Below, piece after piece: positions 49,601-60,954 of a stretch of DNA of 64,000 nucleotides. The stretch lies in contig NC_089829.1 of assembly GCF_035046505.1 (NCBI RefSeq), positions 9,201,396 to 9,265,395 on the forward strand, written 5' to 3'. Under the pieces are notes generated by a model. That model worked only from the letters and a program-made list of their open reading frames with translations. It was not told the DNA's origin and ran no database searches. A program made the translations under genes and the position numbers. Every line of letters starts with the position of its first letter. Within the stretch, counting starts at the first letter, position 1. The DNA comes from Tiliqua scincoides. Its lineage: Eukaryota > Chordata > Lepidosauria > Squamata > Scincidae.

Positions 49601-49621
49601 AAGTTCATAAAAAGTTTATAA
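43693..49621 (+). CDS. AADACL4: G5: divergent AADACL4-like esterase, intact frame, GSSSGG elbow
   Basis: Exons are 43693-43869, 46560-46776, 47830-47893 and 48847-49621; lengths and phases match the family and give 410 residues. The N-terminus (FLLLILAALIALVILLVVG) is a signal anchor. HGGGW (122-126) is present. The nucleophile elbow reads GSSSGG: Ser196 stays in the GxSxG position, but the usual Asp before it and Ala after it are both Ser. Asp350 and His380 are present. Exon 3 begins with Gly (GTHDK) instead of the Asp of A1-A3 and G6. The long intron 1 holds a solo LTR and a Tigger-like element. The 3' UTR holds a BovB tail ahead of an AATAAA. A full reading frame argues for function, but activity may be altered. 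Confidence 0.87.
44702..45204. mobile_element. Solo LTR in intron 1 of G5
   Basis: This 503-bp element starts TGTTAGAG and ends CCTGACA, with the 5-bp duplication GAGCT on both sides (44697-44701 and 45205-45209). The same place in P4 (near 35486) is an empty site with one GAGCT. It is a single LTR with no internal region, left by recombination, and is a fossil. The family is uncertain: endogenous retrovirus or Gypsy-type. It is younger than the split of the P4 and G5 introns. Confidence 0.75.
45579..46037. mobile_element. Tigger-like non-autonomous DNA transposon, intron 1 of G5
   Basis: The element is 459 bp with TA on both sides. The ends CAGCTCCAGCCTA and (reverse complement of the right end) CAGGTTGAGACTA are imperfect inverted repeats. 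P4 intron 1 and the A units lack it (GAAAGTA runs directly into the CAAAATCTAGATTT flank). TA duplication and CAGGTTGAG-type ends fit the Tc1/mariner-Tigger group. Confidence 0.65.
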
Positions 49622-49775
49622 AGGAAATCCCGCCGAATTCTGACGTTTGTGACGGTACTGCAGTATTCGTGTCTTGGACAGTTATGTCCGGGTTAAATCC
49701 CTTCTGGTCATTTCTGTCCCTGGACACATGCATCTGGGGTTTTTGCATCCTGGTCATTTGAAGTTCACTATAACT

Positions 49776-50030
49776 GTCAAGCTTAAATACTTTGGTCATC
49801 TCATGAGAAGGGAGGACTGTTAAGAAAAGACCTCAATGCTGGAAAAAATGGAAGGCAAAAGGAGAAGGGGACGGCAGAGGATGAGATGGTTAGATAGTGA
49901 CCTGGGCAACGAACATGAATTTGGACAAACTCCAAAAGTTAGCGGTAGACAGGGAGACCTGGCGTGCTGTGGTCCATGGGGTCATGAAGAGTTGGACATG
50001 ACTTAATGACTGAACAACAACAAGAACGAC
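49776..50030 (+). mobile_element. BovB (RTE) LINE 3' end in the G5 3' UTR
   Basis: This 255-bp block encodes the BovB C-terminal pattern in diverged frames (KYFGHLMRRE, then EGKRRRGRQRMRWLDSD). It ends with the typical GGTCATGAAGAGTTGGACATG and AACAACAACAA. It is flanked by ATAACT at 49770-49775 and 50031-50036. Alignment with A1 and P4 shows the empty site. BovB is characteristic of squamates and ruminants, so this supports a squamate source. Confidence 0.85.
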
Positions 50031-50136
50031 ATAACTAGTCAACAGGCTATTACTGGGCAACCTACCATATGTTATATGTCCTAAGCCTCTTATCCTGGCC
50101 CTAAATTTCACCCTAACCCGACCTATGCATTTTAAA

Positions 50137-50142
50137 AATAAA
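50137..50142 (+). terminator. Polyadenylation signal AATAAA of G5
   Basis: AATAAA lies about 516 bp after the G5 stop, displaced by the BovB insertion. The sequence around it aligns with the signal after P4. Confidence 0.55.
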
Positions 50143-50149
50143 GCACTTC

Positions 50150-50740
50150 TAGCTGCTAGCTGGCAACGTTCAGTCTCGAAAGGCTATGGTATCGCGCTCT
50201 GAATGGTGGTTCTGGAACAGCATCTAGTGTGGCTGAAAAGGCCAATTCAGGAGTGACAATCCCTTCCACACTGGGAGCAAGTGCAGTCTGTCCCTGGTCT
50301 GTCTCCCTGGCTATGGGCCTTCCATCTTTGCCTCTTTGCCTCAGTCTGTTGGCCAAGTGTATCTTCAAACTGGGAAAGGCCATGTTGCACAGCCTGCCTC
50401 CAAGTGGGCTGCTCAGAGGCCAGGGTTTCCCACCTGTTGAGGTCCACTCCTAAGGCCTTCAGATCCCTCTTGCAGATGTCCTTGTATCGCAGCTGTGGTC
50501 TACCTGTAGGGCGCTTTCCCGGCATGAGTTCTCCATAGAGGAAATCCTTTGGGATCTGGCCATCATCCATTCTCACAACATGACCGAGCCAACGCAGGCG
50601 TCTCTGTTTCAGCAGTGCATACATGCTAAGGATTCCAGCTCGTTCCAGGACTTTGTCCTGCCAGGTGATGCCAAGATGTGTCGGAGGCAGCGCATGTGGA
50701 AAGCATTCAGTTTCCTCTCCTGTTGTGCACTGCACCCTGT
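50150..50740 (-). mobile_element. LINE 3' end with C2H2-like finger (copy upstream of G6)
   Basis: On the minus strand it encodes a LINE C-terminus: ITWQDKVLERAGI, LRWLGHVVRMDD, GKRPTGRPQLRYKD, then CTCSQCGRDCHS. This finger-tipped end is known from I/Nimb-type or similar LINEs; the exact clade is unsure. A second copy lies at 60955-61400 upstream of G7, within the duplicated flank. It is not a host gene despite a 162-codon open frame. Confidence 0.75.
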
Positions 50741-50744
50741 GATG

Positions 50745-51680
50745 GGGAGGCCTCCTTCAGCTATGGGAACATTTGTTCCCTTACCTGGTGGTTGCAGTGC
50801 GGCTCCACTGATGCTGGAAAATTGGATAGAACTGGGCCCTGAGGCAACTGAAAAGCTGCCTTTCCTGGTGCTATACAGAGCAGTTGATCCCACAGGCTCC
50901 CTACTTTCTAAGTCAGCTGTCCCAAACTTGCGACCACTGTGAAATGGAAAACCGGTCCCCATTCAAATCGGAGCTTACCGTTCTGCCCTGTCACTGCGTG
51001 ACTTCCAGTGAGATTGGCAAACAGGGGAGCTCTGGACAGTTGTGTCTTGTTGCCCAGCATCCCAGAAGACTGCACAACATGATGTCCATGCAGATACTAC
51101 TGCCCAGAGCGTCCCTGTCCCCCAGTCTCACTGGAAGTCATGCAGAAACACAGTGGAACATGCACTCACAGGGCAGAAGGTTTACCCTGAGCCCCAGATC
51201 TGGCCCCCGGGGCTGGTATTTAGAAGGCCCTGTTCTAAGACACCAAACAGGCACAAGACCTTGCGCAGGAAAACCTTCTCAATATTTCCCATTCAGGTGC
51301 AAGCCTGGCTGATCATGCAGGCATGCACGTAACACAGGGAAGAGAGAGCAATCTTTAAAAGCACACCCAGGTTGTGACAAGTGCAGCGCCTTGCAACTTT
51401 TGGGTTTTTTTTGTAAACCCAGAAAGCTTTTGGGGCAGCTACTACATGCAGGTGGGGGCAGCCTTGTCTCACAGCCCAATCCTATTCAGGTGCCTTTTCT
51501 GGCCTGACTGGCAAGAATAGCTACATTGATCACTATCCAGGGCTGGGCTGCTCGTCGAAGCGCATTATAACAATGAAAGGCTCTTCTGCTGGTGCAAAAT
51601 GACACCTACTACACATGGATCGAGCTGGTCTGAAGAGACCCTTTGCAAAACAAGAGACTTACAAAGCGGTAAATGGAAGT
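50745..51680. other. Intergenic stretch, no gene seen
   Basis: This is unique-looking DNA between LINE remnants, with short repeat fragments such as a CACAGCCCAATCCTATTCAGG motif at about 51470. Open frames here have no recognisable protein features. Confidence 0.4.
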
Positions 51681-51684
51681 TATG

Positions 51685-52305
51685 TATTTACTGAATTTTT
51701 ATCCCGCCTTTCTCCCACACAACTAACAAAGCTAACAAAGGGGGCCTCAAAGCGGCTAAAAGCATAAAATACAATACAATAAATAGATTAAAGCATTATT
51801 AAAGCATAACCATAAAACAGTTATCACAATAAAAACAGATCGTACCCCCATGGATCACATAAACAGAACTGCATTAAAGGTGAAAAGTTCAAAGTTAAAT
51901 TGCCAGCCTATCATGTCCGCACTCAAACACATTCTTAAACAAGAAGGTCATGAGGTCCCACCAAAAGGACTCCAAGGAGGGAACTGTTTTTAGTCCCAGG
52001 GGGAGGGAATTCCACAAGCAGGGCGCTGCCACCAAAAAGGACCTATTTTTCACCGCCATCCCCCTCCCCACTTTCAATGGGGGCACAGTTAAAAGGGCTC
52101 CCTCTGATGACCTAAGAGGACGGGTAGGATTATAATGAAGAAGGCAGTCCCTCACACACCTTGGTAACAAGCCGTAAAGGGCTCCCCTTCCCTTCCGAAC
52201 ACTCCTAATCCACCCCTTGTTGCATTGTTTCAATGTGGCTGCATCATTTGGGGGGGGAGGAGGATAGGATTGAACAACTAGGCTCAGAAGTGTCCTATAT
52301 AACAT
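51685..52305 (-). mobile_element. L2-type LINE 3' end
   Basis: On the minus strand the end of the reverse transcriptase is open for 136 codons (LRSSEGALLTVPPL, FLVAAPCLWNSLPLGL), followed by a 3' UTR ending in AAAGGCGGGATAAAAATTC. It is better preserved than the L2 tails at 215 and 55945. Confidence 0.75.
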
Positions 52306-52384
52306 TTTAAAGACTTGAGAATTTTCTGATAAGAACTGAAAAAAGATGTCCTAAGCTTAGGGCCAAAAATCAGCAACAACTTAG

Positions 52385-53210
52385 ATGCATTCCAAGCATG
52401 GCTGGTCCATCTATGAGTCCAACTCAGGAGGCAGATTTTTTTTTGGGGGGGGGGGGGGCACCCATCTCTGTCTGCCCACTTTCCTCCAGGGCTTCAGCCC
52501 TCTTCTTCCACTTCCTGGTTTGGAGAACGAAGAGGGGGATAGCAAGGAAGAGGAAGTGTGGAGGGGAGGAGAGTGCTGAGCTATAACACTGGAGACTGGG
52601 AGGAGCAGAGGATGGCACAGCATCAGGTAAGGAGCGTAGGAACTGGCACACTACCTCAGGAATCAGGAGGTCTTGAGTTGGCCCTGATCACAAGTCTATC
52701 CTGCTTGTGTTTCATTTTTGTGCACAGTGAGATGTTTTTGAGTGTCCAAATGACTCGCTCCCAGTACTTTGTGCAGGCTGCATCTGCATTTCAAATTAGC
52801 AATTCAAATAGCACTTGCAGAAAAATCTGAGGCAGAAACATGCATGGTGGCAGTGGTGGCCCTTGCCACCGTGGCACCCAGACATATGCCTGAAGGTGCC
52901 ACTTCCACCTGGAGGTACCACCCACCCGTGTTGGCTGCCTCCCTCTGTGCCCCCCAGCCATGTCCCCCAGGGTACCTGTGGACTTCCCACCTAGATATGC
53001 CATTGCATGTTGGGGCAGGGCTTTCACATGCATTGGTGTGTGAGGTGCGCATCCATGGAAGCTGGACAGCAACCAGTGCAAGTATAATACTTACCCCTAC
53101 TAACTGGGTAAGAGGCACTTTTCCAAGTGGGTGCTCCTCTTTTTAGCAGGGGGAGAGTAACTGGCCCACCTCACCCCAGCACTGTCTGTTCTAGTGGCTG
53201 TCTGCTGGTG
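52385..53210 (+). repeat. G6 upstream segment duplicated upstream of G7
   Basis: Segments such as GGAGGGGAGGAGAGTGCTGAG and ATCCTGCTTGTGTTTCATTT recur at 61.62-62.3 kb before G7 in the same order. No exon is seen. The pair shows that G6 and G7 arose by a segmental duplication older than the A array. Confidence 0.65.
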
Positions 53211-53214
53211 TTCT

Positions 53215-53326
53215 TTTGCATCTTTTTAGATTGTGAGCCCTTTTGGGACAGGGAGCCATTAGTTATTTGATTTTTCTTTTTCTCTGTAAACCGCTTTGTG
53301 AACTTTTAGTTGAAAAGCGGTATATA

Positions 53327-53357
<31 letters not shown>
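53215..53357 (+). mobile_element. LINE/SINE 3' end with (ATA)n tail
   Basis: GTGAGCCCTTTTGGGACAGG and TGTAAACCGCTTTGTGAAC are hallmarks of a very common squamate non-LTR 3' end. It finishes in AAGCGGTATATAAATA and an ATA repeat (about 53325-53357). This segment is absent from the matching G7 flank, so it inserted after that duplication or was lost there. Confidence 0.6.
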
Positions 53358-53358
<1 letters not shown>

Positions 53359-54404
53359 CTGTGCAGGGCGCTGAGGACCTCTTCCACTGTGAGATGCATT
53401 GCATGCACTTGGACCACTCACTTTTCTCAGTCTCATCTATTTTACAGGGTTGTACTGAGATGAGAAGGAGGAAGCCTTGTCCAATTCTTTGTTCTTTGGA
53501 GGGCAGAAGGGATAACAATTTCACTCTGTTGTCTTCTCTTGATGGAATAAATATTTATAGATAACAGCGTGATGAAGCAAGTCTTTTCAGAAGCTGTTGC
53601 ATCCTCAGGGATGCCTATTCTATAAATTGGCAAGCTGTAGATTTCTCACAAATTGGGAGATAAATCATTGGCATACATTAGGCCAGTGTTTCTCAGACAG
53701 TGGTACAGTTACCACCAGTGGTACTTGAGGTGGTGTCTGGTGATACTCCCAGGATCTCAGGACACAGGAACACGATGCAACGAACAACTGTAGGAGACTA
53801 GACTTGGCGGGCAGAGCTCCAAAGCATGTTTTTCCATGCTTGAAAAAGCCCTCCCATCCACCCAGAGCCTCCTATTGGCGTTTGTTGCCTAGTATCTGAC
53901 CTCCCAACTGTGGTCATTGGTGATGATATTAATGCCAGTTTCTTCTGGTGGTACTTCGAATAGGTGAACCATGTGAAGTGGTACAGGAGAACAAACTTTA
54001 CATTAGGTGATATTTTCCCACCTGGATTGCAATCCATAATGCGCCTCCAGAATTTTTTTCAAGTCCGAGATTTTACATGAACCTGTTCAGCAGCTATTAA
54101 GACAGAACTGAACTTGAGTGAGAGCCTTACAGTGTTTTCATAGAAAACTTTTCCTCCTGCAATGGATCAGTCACAGCCTTTCCAAAGGGGAAAGCAAATC
54201 TGTTCCAAAAAGGCACTGATATTCTTTGATCAAGATGTACTTTGCCTTACAGTCAAAACAGCGGTCTTTTTTTTTTCCCTAGAGGAGGAGTTCAGAGAAA
54301 CTTCCCTCTGCTACTGCTTTCCTGACCACATGAGAAGCAGGAAATCAAATCAGAAGGGGATCTCAGAGAGGACAAGGTCAGATTCTCCTCCCAGCCCCAC
54401 TGAA

Positions 54405-57400
54405 ATGGCATTCCTGCCTGCATTCCTGCTTTTAATCCTAGCTGCTTTATTTGCACTTCTGATTTTGCTGGTTGTGGGAAGCATTTATTTTGATGCCACC
54501 AACTCAGAGATTCCTCCTGGAGTAGAACAGCCAGTAAAGCTTCGAATCCTTCATGTCATGCTCATCGGCCTTGGTTTCTTGGTAAGCTGATGCAGGGCTG
54601 GGGGGGGGGGGAGAGAGTTAAACTACAGTTCATCAAAATGAGACTGTTTAGAGTCTTGTTGACTGGGCAGGTTTAGCTCTTAAGGGTTAAAGTAGCTGAC
54701 TGGCTTTGGGATTCAATCTGGGTTCACTTAAATAGACTAGGATTTTATAAAGGGACCTTTGGAGACAGGTGCACTTCAAGTCAGGGCCTGTGGTCTGGAG
54801 CTGCTTCTGTTTTGTGCACTCACTCTGTACAGGAGGCTTGCACAGTGTAGTCCTTGTCCATCTCCCTCCTGTGTCTTCCATTCGCTTAAATAGTTGCATG
54901 CATCAAAGGCAAAAACATGGCATTTTTGGAGAGCAAAAGGGCAACGATATCACGTACGCCTTGTGCTGCTTCTCTGCTGCCCCGAATGCCAAAGTCAACC
55001 ACAGAAACAGGAGGACTTGAAGTGGGGAGGTCTAATGCTTGTGGGGGCAGGCAGACCTTTTCATCTGAGGCCATATTGGAGGGGTTGACATTGTATGAGG
55101 GGCCAGAACTTGCTAGAATTATAATCTGAACTGATCCAGTTCCAGCTCTATAAAAACATTCTGCATTCCACTCTTTTGGAACACCCAACATTCAAGATCC
55201 ACCTTTCCTTTCTTCATTCTTGAATGGAAGGATTTGAATGGGAGAAAGTGTCCCCCTTTTGGCCCCCTCCCTTATTTATGCTCAGTTCTTTTAGTTCTCT
55301 CAGTTCTGCTCTAGTTCTGGAAAGTAGGATAGGATTGAGTCCTTAATCCCTGCACACACTTAAGAACAGCCCTGCTGGATCAGGCCATAGGCCCTTCTAG
55401 TCCAGCTTCCTGTATCTCACAGTGGCCCACAAATGCCTCAGGGAACACACAAGACAAGGGACCTGCACCCTAGTGCCATCCCTTGCATCCGGCATTCTGA
55501 GGGACTGGCACTCTCTCTCTCTCTCTCTCTCTCTCAAAAGGGGAAGATTTTGGAGACTCTGCGTATCTGCAGCCAAATCCAGTTTCTCCAGTTTCTGCAG
55601 AGTCCAGGAAAACAAGGAAAAGACTCTACACTCTTCATAAGGGATATGAAGTTTAAAGATGTGCCTGTCCGAATTTACCAGCCAAAAGTTCCCTCTGCTG
55701 GCCGAAGAAAGGGCATCATCTTCTTCCATGGTGGTGGCTGGGTGATGGGGAGCATCGGTGAGTCCCAGCAGAAATTCATCTGGGTTATAGTTTGAAGGTG
55801 GGATTTTTCAGCACATTTGCATGGGGGTCTGCCCATATTTAAGGAAGACACATATTTACTCTGCTGTCATTATATTCTAAAAAGAGCCGTTGCAGGGATT
55901 TGTGGGAAAGCGGTTTTGTGTTTGTATATTTTAGAAAGGCTTTATTAGAATCATTTATTTGGAAAAATTTATATTCCACCTTTCCCATGCCGAAGCAATG
56001 CCCAAGGCGGTTTAAAGATAATAAATGTACAAATGCATTGAAACAATAAGGGGGGGGGAAGCATCATAGGAAGCTATTAAATCATTGATTTCTGCAGATA
56101 CAATAAAACATTTTTTTAAAGGAAGCATTAAAACAAAGCAAAAACTCAACACACATTGTTGAGCCATTTTGGGGGGGGGGATCAGTTCAGGGAAGCAGTC
56201 AATCCACAACAGTATTGCAGAGGTACATGTGGCAAATGGCCACCTATCACCCAAGCATCAGACACAAAGGTACACTATATTTTGAGCCCTTGCTGAAAAA
56301 GCCATGATAGAAGGAGTAGTTCTTAATTCCCCTTGTAGGGAATTCCATAATTGTGGCGGCACTACAGAGAAGGCTCAGCCACAAACTGTCACCCTGCAAG
56401 GCAGTTAGCAGCTATCTTGCAAACTGCAGGAGCTGAGCTATTTGCAAGGTAATGGGCAGCTCCAGTAACTGATTGTTGAATAGCCTCAGGGCCGGAGGCA
56501 GTTTGTTACTGGATCTTTCCATCGCCCTTTGGCAGCTCACCAAAAATCAAGTTGCGATCCACCAGTGGGTCCCAACCCACTGTTTGGGAACCACTGCTGT
56601 AGAGCCATAAGGAGGGGGTAACAATCCAGAAGGAAGCAGTCAAGCCACAGCACCATTATAGAGGCGCAGAGGACAAATATTCACCCATCAGCTACGCTAG
56701 ACAAAACAGGTATGTTTTGAACCCCTGCCGAAAGGCTATGAAGCAGGTAGTAGTTCTTAATTCCCCTGAAAGTAATTCCAAAATTGTGGTGCCACTACAG
56801 AGAAGGCTCACCCTCACACCAACATCCCTCTAACTTGGGATATAGGCAACACTTGAAGGAGAACCCCCTCATATGACCTAAAAGGGAAGGCTGGAATGTC
56901 TGGGAGAAAACCAGAAGTGGCGTTTTTTTCCACCTCTGGGCCAATCTGATGCTCACTGTCAATGAACTTCAGTCAATGGATTTAACACTGGAACAAAAGA
57001 CTGTTGCTCTTCCTTCTCTCACTTCCTATTCCATCCTATTAGTTGCATATTGTCTCCCTGCTTGATCGCTGAGCCTTTCTGTGCTGAGCCTTAGGGATGG
57101 CACATGTGCAAACACATTCAAAAATGCCAGGGGTTCTTCTGTTTGTCATCTCTGGAAACACTTCCTTTGCAGATACCCATGACAAGATATGCCGCGATTT
57201 TGCCAGAGAAAGTGGATCGGTGGTTGTGTCTGTGGAGTAAGTTGAGCTAAATATGGAGGGTGGGCAGGTCAGGAGGGTTATACTTTTGTGGTGATTGCGT
57301 TGCGCACACTGAGAGGTGCAGCTTGGTAGAGCATGAATCGGCCCAGACCAGCCACTGCTGTGATCTCCATGTCCGTTCCCAAAGTCACAGCTCTTCCCTA

Positions 57401-59159
57401 GAGGTGGGCAAATATTGAGAGGGAGGAATGGGCAAGTCCACTATCTTCGACACAGGAAGTCTTGATGGAGCCCCGGAACTTGTCAGGACAATCAAATGTT
57501 TTTATTGCCAAGTTTGTCACTACTTCTCAAACCCCGGTCTTCTCCTTAATGAGAAGTGGGGACTGGAGAAGGGTACACAGCAGCGGTTCTCAAACTTTGT
57601 ACTGCCACGACTCACCTCGTCCTCCATGGCGGGTCGTGACACAGTACACACTGGGACATGCTACAAAGCATTACTGGGAGCCACTGGAGGACATACCAGG
57701 TCAGGTCAAGCCTGCGACGTACTCGGCTGGTTTGCTTGGGCCCATGAATGCCTCATGGAAGTGACACAGAAGCAGCCTCCGGTTTGATTCTGCGACTTCA
57801 AGGTCACTGCCACAAGGCATTCGGGAGCCAAGAAGGCCAACGGAGTGGGTCACAGGCCATGAGTGACCTGGAATCAGTCTCTGGTGGTTCCCAGTAATGC
57901 TTTGCAGTGTGAAAGTGAGCATTGTGTCATGACCCCTCCCGTATTGGGTTGAGGCCTACCAGTGGGTCATGACCCATAATAAGCGAAATGCTGGTATACA
58001 GTATTCCAAGTGTGCCTGCCCCACAGATTTGGGCACTTTCACCTATCAGCTGGTCCTCCCCAGCCCAGCATGCCTCAATATCAGTGGCAACACTGATGCA
58101 AGTTGACCAAGAGAGTTGTGCAGCTGCTACCCTAGAACCTCCAAATGGGAGCAACCCTGAGAATCTCCAGCATCACAGAAGGGCTGTTAGTGGATGTTCC
58201 CACTGATGGATGGGGACGATGGGAGAAATAATCAGTACCTCTCACCCCCTCCCATGCATAGCAGGGTAGAGAGAACAGACCCAGCATGCCATGGGGTATC
58301 CAGTGCAGTCTGTGACCCAGGGCATCCTGCAACCAGCACCAGCTCTGACTACCTTTTCATCTGAATCAATCTCCTTTTTCATAGTTACCGCCTGGCTCCT
58401 GAGCACAAGTATCCAGTGCCCCTCGATGACTGTCTCGCTGCCACCACCCATTTTCTGGAAGCCGCAGAAGACCACGGGGTGGATCCTGCACAGGTCGTTG
58501 TCGCTGGCGATAGTGCCGGAGGCAATCTTGCAGCCTCAGTTTGCCAAAGCTTAGCAGGTAGACCTGGCCTTCCGAAGGTGCGTGCCCAGATCCTCATCTA
58601 TCCGTTGCTCCAGGCCATAGACTTCAACTTGCCTTCGTATCAGCAAAACCGGGCTGTGCCCCTTTTGTTCCAGGAACGGACTGCTTTTTACGTTTTGCAA
58701 TACCTGAAAGGAGACGCATCCCTCCTGAAAGAAGTCTTGGAAAGTTCTCATGTTCCTGTGACCCAAAAATTACAATACCAGAAATGGCTGAGTGCAGACC
58801 ACATTCCCAAAGAATTTAAGGCCAGAGGCTACAACCCCCCTGTGACCGTGCCCTGCAAGGATGATGTCTATGAGGCAGTTAAGGCTTTTTGCTCACCAGG
58901 ATTTTCACCCCTTCTTGCTGAGGATGCTGTGATTTCCCAGCTTCCAGAGACTTGCATTGTGACCTGCGAATACGATGTCCTGAGGGACGATGGCTTGCTC
59001 TACAAGAAAAGGTTGGAGGATCACCGGATCCCAGTGACTTGGTACCACATTGCTAATGGCTTCCATGGGATTATAAGCTTCTCTGGCCTCGGCTGGCTCA
59101 GTTTTCCATCTGGGAGAAAAGGGATGGATGACATTGTCAAGTTTATAAAAAGCTTATGA
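54405..59159 (+). CDS. AADACL4: G6: AADACL4-like esterase, four exons, intact
   Basis: Exons are 54405-54581, 55541-55757, 57173-57236 and 58385-59159, giving 410 residues. Features are the anchor at 4-28, HGGGW at 122-126, GDSAGG with Ser196, Asp350 in EYDVLRDDG and His380 in NGFHG. This is the most canonical member in the window. Exon 3 reads DTHDKICRDFARE, and introns 2 and 3 resemble those of A1-A3. Intron 1 is short (959 bp) and carries a CR1-like LINE tail that ends about 35 nt before exon 2. The exon-1 frame is open upstream, with an in-frame ATG at 54330 that would add 25 basic residues. I prefer the downstream ATG because it aligns with all copies and has G at -3 and G at +4. Confidence 0.88.
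55361..55505 (-). mobile_element. CR1/L3-like LINE tail just before G6 exon 2
   Basis: TTAAGAACAGCCCTGCTGGATC and the next 130 bp match the 3' end of the element at 3707. This copy is shorter and sits at a different place: it follows GCACACAC directly and ends about 35 nt before exon 2. It is therefore an independent insertion of the same family. Confidence 0.75.
55945..56925 (-). mobile_element. L2-type LINE remnants in intron 2 of G6
   Basis: The stretch near 55966 has the L2 3' end (TATTCCACCTTTCCC...CAAGGCGGTTTA). The segments near 56330-56400 and 56760-56910 match the reverse-transcriptase end found at 840-1000 (AATTCCATAATTGTGG, GAGAAGGCTCA). The second half repeats the first, so two copies or a duplication are present. 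Confidence 0.65.
57591..57994. mobile_element. hAT-type non-autonomous element in intron 3 of G6
   Basis: It opens with CAGCGGTTCTCAAACTTTG, the typical hAT end, and closes in the diverged region of AGTGGGTCATGACCCAT. The 8-bp duplication is not clear. The A genes keep only the first 70 bp at the same place. Confidence 0.55.
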
Positions 59160-59195
59160 AAGAAATGCCGCCAAATTCTGACATTTGTGATGGTG

Positions 59196-59535
59196 CTACA
59201 GTAGTGACATCACGAGGGTTTGCATCACCAGTGAGGGAGGCCAGTGCTTTACCCCTCTTATCCCATGAGCGAAGATGGATCTGCTCCCATGCAATGGGTG
59301 TGGCAACGCTCCATGTGATGCACCATCGCCCCGCCCCTGCTGGGTTTTTGGCTGTAACGGTGTTGATTCTACAAAGTTTGTTACCTGGCATCCTGTATGA
59401 AATTACACATCAAATGACATACAACATGATGGTGTTATTAAAGAAAACCCAACATTTAAATTTTTTGGCTACTAGTAGTGTTTGCCCCCCCCCCGGTGCA
59501 TCACCCTGTGCGGTCCACACCCCCTAATGCCACCA
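59196..59535. repeat. Unclassified interspersed repeat in the G6 3' flank
   Basis: Part of it (TTTGGC, ACTAGT, then TTGCCCCCCC) resembles 42230-42370. The insertion splits the usual 3' UTR sequence: GGTGCTACAGTA before it and CTGCAGTATTTGTGC after it. I could not find clear inverted ends. Confidence 0.4.
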
Positions 59536-59764
59536 CTGAACTGCAGTATTTGTGCCCTGTATGATTATGTCCAGGTCAAATGCCCCCCCGGTTATTGGTG
59601 TTCCTGGACACATGCACCTGGCTTTTTTTTTTTTGCATCCTACAACTGGTCAACAAGCTATAACTGGGCAACAAACTGCATATTATATATCCTAAACCTC
59701 TTATCCTAGCCCTAATTATCACCCTAACCCTACCTATGCATCTTAAAGATAAAGTGCATCTATT

Positions 59765-60149
59765 ATATTGGTTTATTTGTGGCAGCCCACTCCAAATCCC
59801 CGGATGATCTCCCCCAGTGGTTTTAAGTAGATGTTAAAAAGCATGGGGGATAGGATAGACCCTTGTGGCACCCCAAACTGTAAAGGCCAGGGTGCAGAAC
59901 AAGTGTCTCTCAGCATCACCATCTGAGACCTGTTAGGCAGGAAGGAGAGGAACCATTACAGAACAGTGTCCCCAAGCCTCATTTTGGCCAGCCAATCCAG
60001 GAGGATACTTTGGTCAATGATGTCTAAAACTGCTAAAAGGTCCAGCAGGACCAGCAGAGATGCACTACCCCTATCTAATCCTTGGCGAAGGTCATCTTTC
60101 AGAGCGACTATGGCTGTCTCTGTCCCAAAACCCGGATTGGAACGGGTCC
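59765..60149 (-). mobile_element. L2 LINE reverse-transcriptase core (part 1)
   Basis: On the minus strand the frame reads DPFQSGFG, GSASLLVLLDLL, DIIDQSILLDWL and FGVPQGSILSPMLFNIYLKPL, a clear L2 reverse transcriptase including the GVPQGS(I/V)LSP motif. The upstream part continues at 60631-60700 on the far side of the LTR. Confidence 0.88.
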
Positions 60150-60624
60150 TGAAGGAAATAATCAGGGGACCTTACCAGGACCTTACCCAGATCTTACCCT
60201 TTGTGTTTACATGACAAAGGCCAGTGAGCACACTCACCCCCTCGGGGCACACTCCGGGGTGACGCCCAGTCACAAGGCAGACTGGGTGATGCCCGAGCTC
60301 CGGTCTGGGTGATGCCCAAGCTCTGGTCTGGGTGATGCCCGAGTTCGGAAGCAGACTGAGTAAACAGGCTGAATCCACAAAGTGCCAAATCCCTTGAGGA
60401 ACTTGCATTGTTCCCCGACTGACCTTTGTACTAGGCTAGAATGTAGCTGAGGAACAGTGTTTACCTACTGGACTTTGTACTGGGCTGAGAGGGAGGTTAA
60501 TAAAGGAAGGCAAGGAGGCTGGCTGTGTGTGTGTGAGCGCTCTCTCCCTGAAGCTTGCCAGCCTGCTTTGCTCCCTTCATGAACCCTAAACATGTGAGTG
60601 TGTCTTGATTGCGTCATTGCTTCA
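60150..60624 (+). mobile_element. Solo LTR nested in the L2 LINE
   Basis: This 475-bp element begins TGAAGG and ends GCTTCA, with GGGTCC on both sides (60144-60149 and 60625-60630). It contains an AATAAA at 60499-60504 and a 23-bp tandem repeat near 60280-60345 (GGGTGATGCCC). It interrupts the L2 reverse transcriptase between the RFLDKKDWT and DPFQSGF codons. It is a lone LTR without an internal region; the 6-bp duplication would suit an ERV class II or similar element. It is a fossil, younger than the L2 host copy. Confidence 0.75.
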
Positions 60625-60630
60625 GGGTCC

Positions 60631-60700
60631 AGTCCTTCTTATCTAGGAACCTCTGGAGCTGGGACATCACCACTCGCTCAACTTGCTCAGTATAGGCATT
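60631..60700 (-). mobile_element. L2 LINE reverse transcriptase (part 2)
   Basis: The minus-strand frame EQVERVVMSQLQRFLDKKDW matches the L2 sequence just before DPFQSGF, so it is the same L2 copy as 59765-60149, split by the LTR. Confidence 0.8.
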
Positions 60701-60954
60701 CCCCTATACTGAGAACAAGAGGAGGACAGGTGTGGCAAGAATACACTACCTCCTAACTGATCCTTCTGCGGAAATAATAGACTCTGTGGCAACTTTCCTA
60801 TATCAGCTCATTGAGTTGCACAATCGAGAAGTTGATTTGTTATCTGGCTGACCAAATGTATATAGTGTAGATTTGTTTGTTTTATATGCCAATAAAGGAT
60901 TCTATATCTATCTATAGGCATTCCAAACAGGCATGCCTATCTATAGGTATGATC

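Noticed and set aside
50247-50735. 162-codon minus-strand open frame with a zinc-finger-like end
   Set aside because: It is a LINE C-terminus with a second copy at 60955-61400; the finger belongs to the transposon.
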